This document shows, piece by piece, positions 13,701-25,937 of a stretch of 64,000 nucleotides of DNA. Under the pieces are notes generated by a model. It saw only the letters and a program-made list of their open reading frames with translations. It searched no databases and was not told the DNA's origin. Origin of the DNA: Amanita rubescens. Its lineage: Eukaryota; Basidiomycota; Agaricomycetes; Agaricales; Amanitaceae. Position numbers and translations under genes: made by a program. Each line of letters begins with the position of its first letter. Position 1 is the stretch's first letter. Location of the stretch: assembly GCA_015039365.1 (NCBI GenBank), contig WION01000005.1, positions 682,001 through 746,000 on the forward strand. Direction: 5' to 3'.

Positions 13701-15997
13701 GTGTTCTCTGCTCAATACGTTGATGAAGAGTCCAGAAGGTATAAAATACCTCTCTACGGAAGATCAGTTCTTGTCGCAAATTGTGAAGGCTTTCGCTCAG
13801 CTGGATCCTGTAAGCCTACAGGGGAATCCATGTTAGATGGCTTGCTAATCTGCCCAAGTTCAACGGCGTACCAGATTCCGACCCCATATTCTCTAGGAAA
13901 CGTGTATCAGAGACCCTTACGTATGGGTATTTGGAGATGCTTGGTACGCTGAGTAAATATCAGGAAGGGATTGAGTATGTATCATAGAAGGTCAACGTAC
14001 CGTTGCTCACGCTACGTTTACAGACTGTTGGAAATGTTCAAAGTATTCACTGTATTTTACCACTTGAGCGAGCTGCGCAGCCGTGAAGACCTCATCAAAG
14101 GTATCATTGAAAATCTCGATTATACCAAGTAAGCACATTACCACAGCATTTACCTAAAAACTGACGACGCTAATCAGCGATGGACATCCTCGAATTGTCC
14201 TATCCAAGGCTCTAACCTCTAGTTACAAGGCAAGCAAGAACTCATACGCCGGATGCGAATTACAGGCGCTAACCAGCTTTACCGCAGCACATTCGATTAT
14301 ATGCGACAAGGCATCTCGGAACTCTGATTCGCAACTCCGCAAGCGCAAATGCTTGGACTCTTCGCCTTCTTCTAACTCAGTTATATGACCCTGCCTCGGA
14401 AGTGTGCGAAATGGCTGTACATTTTCTTGAGGAGGCATGTGAGGATAAGGAAGTCCTACAAATGGTCGTTGAAATGCAACCAACTATGGATCACCTCGGA
14501 GAAATAGGACATCCATTATTGTTAAAGTGACTATTGACGTGCTTCTGCACTGGATGTTCGCTAATATAATGGAAGGTTTATGTCAACACCCATGGGCTTC
14601 CGTTACTTATATGATGCTGGATATATTGATCGAGAGATGGATGTGTGGTTCAATGTAAGCGTGTTCTACGTGTAACTGAGGTATCTCACTCATCAATCAG
14701 GAACGCAATATTTATTACGTCGTGCACGTAGAGGTCTTCCTTTCTAAATCTTTCCAAGGAGGAATCTTGGCAGATGAAGACGAAGATATGATGTATGCTT
14801 AAGAAAACTTGGATGTAATACGCACTAACTTCTATCGTAAGGTCATTTGAGGGGATAGTGCCTCCACATTTTTATGGAGAAATGTCCAAAACGGAGTTGG
14901 GTTGCCAAGTGCTTCAGGAAAAAGGCCATTTCTCGGATTTTTCACAGTTCATTCGGCAACACGGTCATGAGGATATGGATGCTGAGATTATCATGAAACT
15001 CAAAAGTACATTGTGGGCGGTGGTGAGTTAGGGATGTGGTCACGTCATCAAACACTCATAGCGGCTGCAGGGCAATGTCGGCGCCACGGAAGGAGGACTT
15101 CGATTCCTTGAGGAGGAGGATATGATTCCAGTTATCCTTGACATTGCTGAGAATTCCCCTATCCCTTCTCTCAAAGGGTAAGAGCCCGTCAAACTCAGTT
15201 GTGATCATCTGATGTTTGCTTCAGGACATGTTTCTTTGTGCTGGGCCTGATATCGTCCACAGTCCAAGGCGCTGATATACTGGCTGAATATGGTTGGGAA
15301 GCTGCGCTTTCGCCGCTCGGGATGCCTACAGGCATTTGCACACCTGCAAGTTTAGAAAAATTCATAAATGTATGCTGTCTTGCCTCTTCGCGCGAAGCCA
15401 TATTGTCTCATATAAGTAGATACCTTCATGGACTGAAAACTCTTCGGAGATCAACAGAACTTGGCTCAAGCCAGTGACAGTGCCTATGGAAAAGGAAGTG
15501 ATAACCGCAGTTCAGAATCTCGCAAACTCTGTCATAGCGAATGCAGCATCGCGGACGCTCACGAAGTGGGTTAAGTACTTATTATTTAAAGTCCTGCTTA
15601 ATCTCTTTCAAGACTCAAATCGCGACCGGAATATCGACCAGTATTTACTTCACCAGTTGTCTTTTTCAGGGCCATGCATATAATTTCTACGCAACGATTC
15701 CGATTACCTGTTCGCCGTTATGTTATCGACTTGTTCGGCGTTGAAATGAATTCAGAACTGGTTTCTACATTCATGGATTGTGCAAAGACTCTGAAGGCTA
15801 GTCCGACTCAAAAGGCAACCAAGCTACAGGTGTCACAGTCGGACATGTTTGCAAACTTAGGGAGAAGCGGCCATGATTCTGGTAGCGAATCGGAAGGGGA
15901 TGATTCTGATCCAGCGGCGCAAAATACCACTACCAATGGGCAACAACCTGTACTAGCGCCGAAGCCAGTCCACAAGGTTGTTGGATTTGATGCATAA
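10769..15997 (+). CDS. RICTOR: TORC2 subunit Rictor / Ste16 / AVO3
   Basis: A gene of many small exons encoding roughly 1,350 residues. The N-terminus is a coiled-coil, HR1-like region (DLQSQLARENRIREGAENLL, SELDLARSKIEAIAKRI). The Rictor N-domain follows (SSAYRLIRHALVDADSVKC, WYIVKSLCRDNKHAIEKEQ, LARTGGLRYLLHILGDGP-like). The middle block ITKDFTKWNYDTLLEIVEGP and the C-terminal block TCFFVLGLISSTVQGADILA are family landmarks. An acidic tail ends KVVGFDA. Rictor is the defining scaffold of TORC2 and presents AGC kinases for hydrophobic-motif phosphorylation. The ATG at 10769 reads into the coiled coil through two in-frame introns. Introns at 13031-13079 and 14230-14287 are GC-AG. Junctions checked keep frame. 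Confidence 0.93.
13031..13079 (+). other. GC-AG intron in RICTOR
   Basis: A 49-nt intron, GCAAGG...TTCAAG, with a GCTAAT branch-like site. Splicing gives LPLVAAAEIQ-AIPEVFSMA. Reading through instead meets a TAG within the intron. Confidence 0.8.
14230..14287 (+). other. GC-AG intron in RICTOR
   Basis: A 58-nt intron, GCAAGC...CCGCAG, with GCTAAC branch site 16-21 nt before the acceptor. Splicing gives LTSSYK-HIRLYATRHLGTL, the expected Rictor helix. Confidence 0.85.
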
Positions 15998-16238
15998 CTA
16001 TCATCGTACAATGGATTCAGGGACTTTTGCTATCATCTCACGACGTTCCATTTGTATTACTGCTGATCAACCTCATTCATGTACTCTATCCTATTCTGTG
16101 GGTTGCATATTGTATTTCAATGTATAAAATACAATTGTGGTGTGTTGTTTTGTTATGGCCATATTATTCAATAACTGCAAACATGGCTGTACTAATCATG
16201 GTAAACATACTAAACGCATACGATTGTGGACAACTGCT

Positions 16239-16965
16239 ATGGCTCTTCTGAACTCCTGCAAACAGGCATCAAGGACGACAGGACTGAAGCCCTTGACAAT
16301 AATCTTACGTGGTCTATCCTCTGAGATTCCTTCTACTCCAGCCAAGAAGGAATCGTCCGAAATTGTTGCTCCCGAAACTCCCCGCGACGTGTTGGTGGCC
16401 GACGTAATTAGTGGTGCACCAGGTCAGCATTTTTCTAGTCACTTTTTAGCTTCGTTTACAGTTACTTAGCTGAACTGCGTCACCGGCCTATTCGGATATA
16501 CCAAGCGACCCGCAATACGATGCAAAGTGGAGGCGCGAAGTCTGAACGGTGGAGGATTGACTTTGATATATTGTCAGGAGGCGGACGTTGGGAGAACCCA
16601 CTGATGGGTTGGGCGAGCTCGTAAGAATTCTTAGTATCAATCTCCACGGTGCGCTTAGTTACTTGGATCTTTTAGTGCGGACTATATGCAAGGCACGCGC
16701 TTGTCGTTCCGTTCAAAGGGAGATGCCATTCATTTCGCGGAGAAGCAAGGTGGCGTACATTGTTAACACTTGATGAACTCACTATTGATACCCGGAAATG
16801 GTCAGGATGGGATTACTATGTGTAAGTGCAAGTGTAATTGTCGCTGAAAGCCACTCACTGACCCTCGCAGCCAACAACCGACAGCTGAAGCGAGTTCCTC
16901 CCAAAAATTACGCGGAGAACTTCCTGTATCGCCCAGGCAAGCTACGTATTATGAGGACGAAATAG
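16239..16965 (+). CDS. NDUFS4: NADH:ubiquinone oxidoreductase 18-21 kDa subunit (NDUFS4), frameshifted near the end
   Basis: Complex I accessory subunit of the mitochondrial matrix arm. The start at 16239 gives a basic, Ser/Thr-rich presequence (MALLNSCKQASRTTGLKPL). The family core follows over four exons: RHRPIRIYQATRNTMQSGG, RWRIDFDILSGGGRWENPLM, GWASS-ADYMQGTRLSF and DAIHFAEKQG-WDYYVQQPT. After QQPT the reading frame runs 50 residues off-family to a stop at 17034-17036. The conserved ending LKRVPPKNYAENFLYRPGKL through RIMRTK and a stop at 16963-16965 lies in the +1 frame. Dropping G16884 joins the two perfectly. I read this as a one-base insertion, probably an assembly error, and give the end of the conserved frame. 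Confidence 0.9.
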
Positions 16966-17184
16966 ATTGTGTAGACACGTCCTTCAATGCAATGGCACTT
17001 CCTTTCCGATCCCAACCCTCCTTTAGAAAAGCTTAACAGGGTGAATGCCAATGGCGTTGAAATCACGTGGCAACACCACTAGAAGTATAGAAGGCGAAGG
17101 CGGAAGGTAAGCCTGTTCAGCAACTCCACCCTCCGAGCCGCCGGAGTCTCCAGCAACGTGGCCCATTCTTGACCTGCAAGGGCT

Positions 17185-20100
17185 ATGGGCGACATTCAAA
17201 CCCGGCCTTTCTCTAAGAACTACAGGCTAGCTTCGTTTTCTCCTCCCTCAGGCTGGTTTGCTGACCTAGAGAGTCCAGCGGGCTAGTTAACCAGTCCGTT
17301 ACAGCTGCTAGTATAGCGATTATATGCGTCGCTGGCCATGAAATTATGAAACGGCATCGGCGAGGAAAGCGATTCACTCAGGACTTGGGCAGTCGCGAAT
17401 CCTGGGAATTCGGATAGTACGTTGGCCTGCATCTTCATCGCTCAGTGACAAAATCAGTGTACTAGTCTTTTCCAAGGACGATGCTGGGCTAGGTCACTTC
17501 GTCTTCTGACACATGAAAACATTCATTTAAATTTCTGGCAGACACCCTTCCCCACCATCTCCAACTGGGTGGCCATTATCATGGGTCAGTGAGGTCGCGC
17601 ACACGTCTGAATGTAGATTGAATGAACTTTGCGGAATTGATTGTGCGCTCTATGTCCGATTCTTGCGTGGCTGCTGTGAGTCTTTTACCAACCTTCACCG
17701 ATTTCAAGCATAACTTTGTCCAAGTCTGGTTTACTTTTCTTCATACCCTGACAACATTCCCGGTTCTATTTCCCATCCATATTCGATTTTCGGACGATTC
17801 CGTGTCTCCTACGTCTATGACTAGAGCATCCATCTCTTCGCTTGTTAGCACGCCGAAAGGCTTGTCGCTATTGTGGATCCACATTCTATTACTCTTCTGG
17901 ATCACCCTTACTTGGATTGTTACTTTATGCTGGGTTTGCTTAGGCGCATTCAGGCTACGCCAAGCTCATATATATGCAATGGCTAGCAGATTGGCCTTGC
18001 AAAACTCGACCAGCGGTCCCCTGGTGTACTTTCCACACCCCAACCCTCCTTACACCTTCACCGACTCTCTTGCACCAGATGAAGGCTATCCAAATGTTGG
18101 CCTTAGATCACGGACAATCATGGTCTCCAACGTCCCGCATGCCTTGAGGGATGAGAAGGAGCTTAGGGATTATTTCATTTATTATATGTCGCGAAAGGTA
18201 GAGAAACCGTCTATGGGATGGACATCCTCTCCGCAACCGAGTCTTTTCAACAAATGTTGCACCTTTCTATTCAACCGCTGGAAGAGACGTGCGACGCACG
18301 TTCCAACCCAGCCACCCATCGCAAGCCCCGATCAGGATATCCTCACCCCCACCTGCAATGACATCAATAACAATGACAACTCCCACGGCCAAATTCCAAC
18401 CATCGAACGCATCATCATTGGTAGAAGGATGACCGAATTAGCTTCTCTTATGGAGAGAAGAGAAGAAATTCTGTCACGACTCGAAGCGGCACATATCGCG
18501 CTCGCAAATAATGCGCTCCTTTTTGTTAAGTCGGCTTTGGACAGAAAACTAGCAAAGGAATCATTGGTGCATAATTCCTCTAGAACGAACAATGTCATGG
18601 AACAGGAAGAGCCACAATTACAGGATCAGGATGTGGTCCATAAAAGGGATCACGACCGGGTACATGGCGAAGATGGCATGAGTGTCCTGATCGACACTCT
18701 GGCTCCCTATGTCGAAGAATTTAAATTCCAACGTCCTCTTGTCCTGCGCTCAAAGAAAGCATTCTGCGAAACCCTCGAGCGTATCTTCTTTTTATTTCGC
18801 TGGAAGCGCAACCTAGAAAATTCAGCTAATACCAGATTAAATAGCTCTGACCCGCGCGCTCTTGGTCAATCATATTGTCAAACTTTCCCAGATATAACAA
18901 TCTGGGAGGCCCTTCTTAGCCTTCCGCGGAGCAGTCTTGACGCATTTCAACCACTGATTTCCCTCAGTTATCTATTTCGCGGAAAGACCGTCCCAGCAAT
19001 CGACTACTATACGATGAAACTGAAAGTTATCAATGCGCGTATCGTGGAGAACCGCTCAAAACCAGATTCTGAATACGAGCCCGTTTCCACTGCTTTCGTT
19101 ACATTTACGGAATCAGCCGGCGCACGAAGAGCTTGCAGGTACCTTGCTGTTCATCCAAACAATCCATTAGCATGTCTTGTTACGATGGCACCTGCATATG
19201 AAGACTTGGACTGGAACTGCGTCATGAAATCCTCCTTTAACACGGAGGTAATTTATATGTTCATGACCCATTGTTGTATTACTAATGTTATCAGTTCGCC
19301 AAGGATTGGGTTGTCAACATCGGTGTCTGGTAAGCTTCCCGCTAATTCTTAACGCCATGCTCATTTGCTTCGAACCAGGGGATTTACCTTATTCTGGATA
19401 TTTCCCGTTTCCCTCTTGGTCGGTCCTTGTATCTATCCAGAACGTTAGTCGATTCTGGCCAACCCTGGTGCGCAATCTCGCTGAAGTGACTGACAGAGTG
19501 CTGACAGTATAACAGGCATCGTACCTGGACCAGCACGCATGGCAGGGAGAGATCATTCAATCATTTCTACCGACTATGCTTGTGTCCTTGTTGGCCCTCC
19601 TCATCCCAGTCATCTTATTTTTCATTGCGAGAAAGGCGCATACAATCACCACTCTATCAGCTCTTCACGATCTAATCTTGACGAGATATTACAAGTTTCT
19701 CGTTGTTAACGTCCTTGTGTTCTTCTGTGTAGGCACGGCCGCACTTCAGTCATTCCTTCTTTCTTTCAGGTCGCCGGCCAGCTTGATTCAAGTTGTGGCC
19801 GATAGCTTTCCTAGCGCCGGGCCATTTTATGTAGGCTGGTGTGAGTGATTTTGACGTCTCAATTCGGAATTATTCATCTGCTCCAGTAATTTTTTCCACC
19901 GCCGTTCATGGATGTTTTGAACTAGCTTTAGGTACGTGCTCCGTCGTTGTGACATCTATATCATGATAAGACCTTCCCAGTCGGGGTAGGTAACTTTGAT
20001 ACTCAGTTAACTATGTTTTGAAAGACGCTCCAGCTTCCGTTGCTGACGTATCCCTCTACGCGGAGACAAATAACTCCGTACGTACGCTTTGACAACACAT

Positions 20101-21943
20101 GGGCAATTCTGACATCGTTTCTGCCAGACGCAAGCGTGCCGTTGGTATTCGCCCCCAAACATTCCCCTATTATTGTAAAGTCAAATTTTCTTCTTCTCAT
20201 TCAAGACTATGATTTCTGCTTAGATTGGATTCCTAACCACCTATTGGTGTTACACACACTTCTCTTATTTTCAATTCTAAATCCGTTCGTGCTGCCATTC
20301 GGAGCTGTGTACTTCTTAATCCAGACGGGTAAGGTACATGCTTCATGGCAATCCAAGTGAATAATCTGCTCTGCCCAGGTGTTGTAAAAAATCAGGTCTT
20401 GAGCTTCCTTTCTCTTTTACCCTCGTCCTTACGGCGATCAGTTCATTTATGTGTATGGGAAATGTTATGAAGGCAGTGGCAAGCTCATTCTCATCCGCGT
20501 CGTCAGATATTCACTTGATGGCAAGCTTTCATCTTTTCTCCGAGGCGATGTTCACAGAAAATTTTACAGGGCTTGTGCTTGCTCAGGTATGATTAACTTC
20601 CTCCTAAATTGAAGTCAAGTGCATGGCAATCAATTTTCTAAGGCAGTTTTTCTTGCATATATGGTGGTATTGAAAAAGTCTACCAATGTCGGGCTAGCCG
20701 CTTTTCTCGTCGCCTCCACGGTGATAACGAAATTGATGTTAGCGAAGTCGCCCGTATATCCCGCAGAATCTCACCCTTACCTAGGCTCACACGGATCTGC
20801 CGTGCTCAGTTTGAATTACAAGATGCTGAAGAGTCGGAGATACTGCATAGTAGGCGGAATGCTGAGGCAAATAGAGATACAGAAACCGTTGTCAATCATG
20901 GCGACGACACGGAAAAGAGTGAGCCCGCTAGGAGAGCACCGTTGCACTCTGCTTTCTCATCCTGGAAACTTCCATCTTGGTTTGGTTTTTCCCTTGGACC
21001 CACGCAGTACAGCACAAAGCCCTTGGCAACCTTCGGTTCTACAGGGGTCACGCCTCCGAGGCTGTCTTCCAGAGAAAACGTCAAGCGTGCCGCGCCCCAT
21101 ACCTTCGTGCCATCGCCAACTACATTGACGGATGTTCTGCCAGAGCCCACTAGTACTTCCCACTCAACTGCTCGGCATGCGCACCAGGTTGTGCCTCATC
21201 CCGCACCCGGTCCCTGGGATGACCAGACGATGGTGGATCGGCCTTATAACAATCCGTTTTATAGCAGACCGATCGATAACTTTCTTTGGCTGCCTAGAAA
21301 TCCATGCGCTACGCTTGATCTTGATGATACCGTTGATCTGCGAATGCCCTTAGGCATCCAAATTCCTGAGATCGTTTCGCCGACAGAGCCTCCCCAAGGG
21401 GCAGAGACTGCGTCCTCATTTCAAGGGCTAACAACTGAACCCCTTCCCAATGGGACGGAGGAATTAGAGCTACCAGAAGTCATCATGAAGCAAATCGGAT
21501 CAAAAGAAGGGGGCGTTCAACATAAATCGGTTCGCCCAGTCATCCATCATCGGACGTCAAACGACGCTAGCGTATCGCCAAGGCAACACCAAAGTTCGAC
21601 AATGAATAAGGCCCCCCCGCACTTGAATGGTCGTTCTCTCTCTGAGGGCATCAATGTTAAGCCACCCCGAACATCACAACGTGCTTCATTGCAGTTGACA
21701 CCGCATATTTTTCGGGCCAGGTCAGCCGACATCGAGCAAGGCACACAACGCCCTGCCGGCTACTATGATACTGCAAAAACTTCGGAGGACCTCTCTCAAC
21801 CACAAAACATTCCTGCACACCAAGCTATCGTCCACGAAGTACTGGCAGAAGAAGACCTGATTAGGCAGTTGGAAGAAGATGAGGGCAAGGCGAAAGTAAC
21901 CAAATCCTGGTTAACCTCGTGGATGTTTACCAAGGCAGAATGA
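17185..21943 (+). CDS. CSC1/TMEM63-family (DUF221) stress-gated cation channel
   Basis: Large multi-pass membrane protein of the OSCA/TMEM63/CSC1 family, calcium-permeable channels gated by osmotic or mechanical stress. The N-terminal TM is SVTAASIAIICVAGHEI, followed by the family block WEFGYLFQGRCWARHPSPPS and LYVRFLRGC. The cytosolic domain (17.6-19.2 kb) has HTLTTFPVLFPIHIRFSDDS, FVTFTESAGARRACRYL and an acidic linker. The RSN1-type TM region follows with LSALHDLILTRYYKFLVVNV and YGKCYEGSGKLILIRVVRYS. The tail has NFLWLPRNPCATLDLDDTV. Introns include GC-AG 20521-20569 and a 38-nt one, 20747-20784. The start is uncertain: from ATG 17185 the frame meets TAG at 17284 unless the G run 17280-17282 has one more G, so the first exon may also lie upstream. 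Confidence 0.88.
20521..20569 (+). other. GC-AG intron in the CSC1-like gene
   Basis: A 49-nt intron, GCAAGC...TTTTACAG. Splicing gives VVRYSLDG-LVLAQ-AVFLAYM, matching the conserved TM region of the family; the 17-nt exon after it is bounded by a normal GT intron. Confidence 0.8.
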
Positions 21944-22184
21944 ACGTCTATAACCGTGTTTCATCAACGATACATTACTACTACTTTTATTACTCGGTGT
22001 CCAAGTTACAGTCGTTCGAGACATGTTTTATGCTATACATATTCACTACCATTACGACGAGACAAGAGTATCATTACCGTAATTCATCGCATCTTTTCAC
22101 CGACAATTTCCCAGCGAGGACTCACGAAACGCGACGGTACTATTTAATCTACAATGAGTCCTTTCGATGATGATACGATTCAAC

Positions 22185-23238
22185 ATGGCCCGACTCGCTT
22201 GGATGTTAGTAACCTGTTCTATCACAGCCTGGGCAGGCCCCATAATCTGGAACGGGGGACTTCAATCCTTACAGAACCGCCGAGGACTTTGATAAATGTA
22301 AGTTCGCTGTATGGCCTGCTCAGTCTCATTGATCAAACTGCCATATGACAAGGGTCTTTCTCAAATCCAGTGGGCACGTATCAATGGGTGAGCATTTAAT
22401 AACGGAGTAGGAAGACTGGCCCTCAAAATTCCCCAGTACATCCACGGCAACCAGTCAACATGCCACTATCTCGACCTCTCTCCAGCATATAAAAATCCAG
22501 CTTTAACGTCGGAAATTCATGGGCTTAAGCTCACCATTGATAACACTTCCGTATGGAATGGGAGGTTTGAAAGGACAGAACTTATCCCACAGACGGATGC
22601 AAATTTAGGTGCAGGAAATTTGTTTTATCATTTTTCGGTCAAGCGGTCTGGTTCGAATGCGCCTGATGTGAGTAGTACCACACAGATGTCCATGGAAAAG
22701 CGGCACGACTAACGTTGTTTTGTTATACAGCCGACATTGGAACATCAAATCACCTTCTTTGAAAACCATTTCACAGAGGTTTGTCGTTCGAATATTGCTA
22801 CCAGCAATATGGACAAATAATTCTGTTAGTTGAAATACGGTGTCGGTTCGACGCCTACAGATCTTGTATGGATGGTCACTGGTGTTGAGAAATGGGGTAC
22901 CCCCTTCACCGCAGACACATGGTTCAACTTTGCATACGATATAGACGTACGTATCTTTCCTATCTTTAGTTACAGTTTCAAAAGACTGCCAGTAGTTTTC
23001 CGCTGAAACTGTTGGTCTTTGGACATCTACGGGTGGCGATCCGCTCACCAAGGTCGTACAAAACATCCCTGCCTTGACATATACCAACTCGAAAGATTGG
23101 CATCTTGGTGTCCTTCGTCTCATCAATTCTCCTCCGCGCGAGGACTGGTATTTTAGTGGTGTTTATATCGAGTCTGGGCCTGTCACGACGGCCATAGGTT
23201 CTTGCCCTTTTGACACGGCTGGAGTTAATCTGGGGTGA
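22185..23238 (+). CDS. Secreted glycoside hydrolase family 131 (beta-glucanase), one-base frameshift near the start
   Basis: GH131 enzymes are secreted fungal glucanases acting on beta-1,3-, 1,6- and 1,4-glucan. The ATG at 22185 gives a signal peptide (MARLAWMLVTCSITAWA), cleaved before GPIIWNG. Downstream exons give KWSFSNPVGTYQW, LDLSPAYKNPALTSEIHGLK, LTIDNTSVWNGRFERTELIP, AGNLFYHFSVKRS, LEHQITFFENHFTELKYGVG, DTWFNFAYDIDFSAETVGLW and EDWYFSGVYIESGP, all typical of the family. The mature N-terminus is broken at a five-G run (22254-22258). With four G it reads WNGDFNPYRTAEDFDKW and joins the next exon in frame. No carbohydrate-binding module follows. The stop at 23238 closes a single-domain protein of about 265 residues. 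Confidence 0.9.
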
Positions 23239-23713
23239 GGTAGGTTCCGTACGTTTCGGGTCCTTTGTCACCCTGATCATGGTTCATAAAACGATAGCAG
23301 CTCCCAGCTATACGAAGAGGATTCAGGAAACAAAGTTGTGAATCCTACTTTAGAGTTATCCGTCGATGTGTATATTTTTCCATGACATTGCCCGCTTCAG
23401 TGCGCCCCTGTACAGAAGTTGGGGGAGCCGAAATGATGTTCACCTGTTAGTGATTGACTAAATGACAACATCATGTTCCGAACAAGTATGTGGCACACCT
23501 AAAACAGGTTGTGACGTGCATTGGAATCATTAACATGGTTCAAGGCCTTGATCTGAGCTTATAGATCCGTACATTACATTGTGCCGGAGTATCGTGATCG
23601 TGATAACATGCTTCTCCCATTCAATAACTCTCTCCTATGTTGCTCGGCCCTGGTTTGTGGCTCATGACTGGACAATGGTATTCACTGGTAACAGAGAATT
23701 GAACGTTGAACTC
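23239..23713. other. Convergent intergenic region GH131/WRAP73
   Basis: About 475 bp between two converging 3' ends. No coding signal, RNA gene or repeat was recognised. Confidence 0.5.
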
Positions 23714-25705
23714 TTACGATCCCTTCTCTTCAATCTCAAAAGCACAACAGAACCGATCTTTGTCTAAAAGTGCAAAACCCTTGCCGTCAGGCGCCCATCT
23801 CAGGTCCTTGACGTCGAAATCGCCTAGCCAGCCACGGACGATGAGCGTTCACCAAGAACGAGGGGACGCCACTCTTACCATTCGGTATACCTATGCATTC
23901 GGCCATTTCCTCTTCCACGCCGTTCTCTCCCACCCATTCATCGCTCCAGGTATATGCGCCACGGGATCCACAACACAGCGCGAGGCATCCTTTCCGCACA
24001 GGATTCCATTGCACGTGTAGCACAGGTTGCGTATGTATCAATACCGATCGCAGATGCGGTGCAAATCTCTCCTGAGGGGAAGGAAAATTGTAGAGATAGA
24101 TGACAGTCGGAGCGCACTCTGAGGGATTGAGTCGGATGGAGATCGTGTAGCAGTGACGTAAATACTGACCGAACCGTACGAGGAGCAAACTACCGTTGCT
24201 ATTCCATGACAGCTGGGCAACGCCACTCTTGGCGTTGGCTCGTGATAAGTTAATGTGGTTGAGGGATATACTGAGGGGGCCTTGTAGACGTTCATCTACG
24301 CGTAGGCCTGTCAGCTATTCGGACCAACAACGGGTGGCGAGACGACAGTACATGAGATGAATCCTCTCCCGAACGTTGTCTCGAGCCAATTTGATGATTC
24401 TCTCCATATCGCCTTAAAGTTTCTATGCGTTGAATGAATGACGTAGGGGACGCAAGTGAAACGACTTTACAACGCTAGCCGGTATGCGACTTGATACATC
24501 TAACGTTACTGCAGGTGACCATGTTAAACTCTCCAGAATATAGACCTGAACGTTGGGTGTGGTCAGATCGTTCCGGTGACAAGCGTACACTCACACACTT
24601 TGTCTTCCCAACCCCCCACGGCAAGATAAGCTCCGCTGGGTTGCCATGCCACACAACGCACGCCAAAGCCGGGGTCTGGATCCGGAGCGAAGGAGCCAAG
24701 GTTCTCACCTGTTAGGGTTAAGATGTGAATCTTGAACTGTAATCTCTCTTCACTCTCGGTCCAGCGCCCAAAGATCAAACTAAAATTACCTCAAGGAGAC
24801 CTTCCCAGACAGCGACATGATTTCCCGTGGGTGATAGTGCCAGGGAGGCTAAGGAGGAAGTTGGGAGTGGGAAGTGCTTTCATAAAAGGATAGTCAAGTT
24901 TAGTGTAATCGTAGAATGGAAGAAAGCATACCCGTACGAGCTTGTAAGACGCAGCCGCATCGTACACGCCCAGGGTGTCCTTGGATTTGTGACGCTCTGC
25001 TAGAACGAAATACCGGCCATCCGATCGAAATGCATAGCCTGTACAACTCGATTGAGGCAACAAGGAGAAATCAGCGGCGCAAGTGGGAATCACCTCTATC
25101 AGGATGGACCGGAAATTGGATATGGGTCGCCTTTCCAGTGACAATGGACCATGCCGTTACGCGTATCTTTTCGCCGATGAATGTAATGATCAGCTGCCAA
25201 GCCCTGAAAACATTTCCATTGTGTTTCGCCTACTCACACCCCATTCTGAGAAGCACAGAATAGTTCTCCCGTCTGGAGCCCACTCTGCCTTGACAAGTCC
25301 TGATCTTTTGAATTGATCAAATGTGCGAAACCACATTCTGAATCGAAACTTGCCTTCAGCACCAGCATCTATTCGGCTGCTCCATTCCGCATCTCGCAAC
25401 TTAAAAACATGCACTGTCCCACGTTTCGTACACGCAGCAAGAATATACTCGGAATCACAGGACCAGCCTATATGAGTTATAGATGAGTCAGTAAGAGATG
25501 CAGCAGCGTGTTTAGATTTTGTTGTTGCTGCGATTAGCGCGTTGGTTGGAGAGGGGGACGAGTCAACGGTCCACGTCCGAGAAACTCGGAGAGTGTCTGA
25601 TCGGCGGATGATAAGGGAGTCGTGAAGAGCTGTCAGAATGAACTGGGCTCCTGAGCTGAATGAAACCAGTGACGAAGAATGAGGGTAAGCCTCGGTAAAG
25701 TCCAT
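23714..25705 (-). CDS. WRAP73: WD40-repeat protein WRAP73/Wdr8 orthologue
   Basis: The start at 25705 gives MDFTEAYPHSSSLVSFSSGA, the recognisable WRAP73/Wdr8 N-terminus. WD40 blades follow: HIGWSCDSEYILAACTKRGT with VHVFKLRDAEWSSRIDAGAE, then VKAEWAPDGRTILCFSEWGV, GVRCVAWQPSGAYLAVGGWE, VLHVQWNPVRKGCLALCCGS, and last FDVKDLRWAPDGKGFALLDK with the end DRFCCAFEIEEKGS. In fission yeast and animals Wdr8 acts with Msd1/SSX2IP at the spindle pole or centrosome to anchor microtubule minus ends. The gene has many introns; the blades are in the expected order and no clear frame break was found. Cytosolic, with no signal peptide. Confidence 0.88.
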
Positions 25706-25937
25706 AGTAGCAGCGAGAACAAATCAAAATATGGAAGGTACAACAATATAATTTTGCGAATATGATCAATATGTACAGCGTGAATTGACTGACTACGTAC
25801 TATAGTCGCTTATCCAGAGCAAGTATAATTATAGGAAGAAAAAAAAAATGCAAATTTAAGGAGTGCAGTCGTGTATATGTTATATAGCAATGAAAAATAA
25901 CAGCCCAAGATGCATATACAGCCCATAATTGTAAAAC

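Noticed and set aside
20942..21943. A separate 333-aa gene
   Set aside because: It continues in frame from the CSC1 TM region and carries the FLWLPRNP block of CSC1-type C-terminal tails.
25810..25937. VAP protein continuing to 25810
   Set aside because: That frame gives a Cys/Phe-rich tail unlike the family; the +1 frame gives the expected tail anchor ending at 25938.
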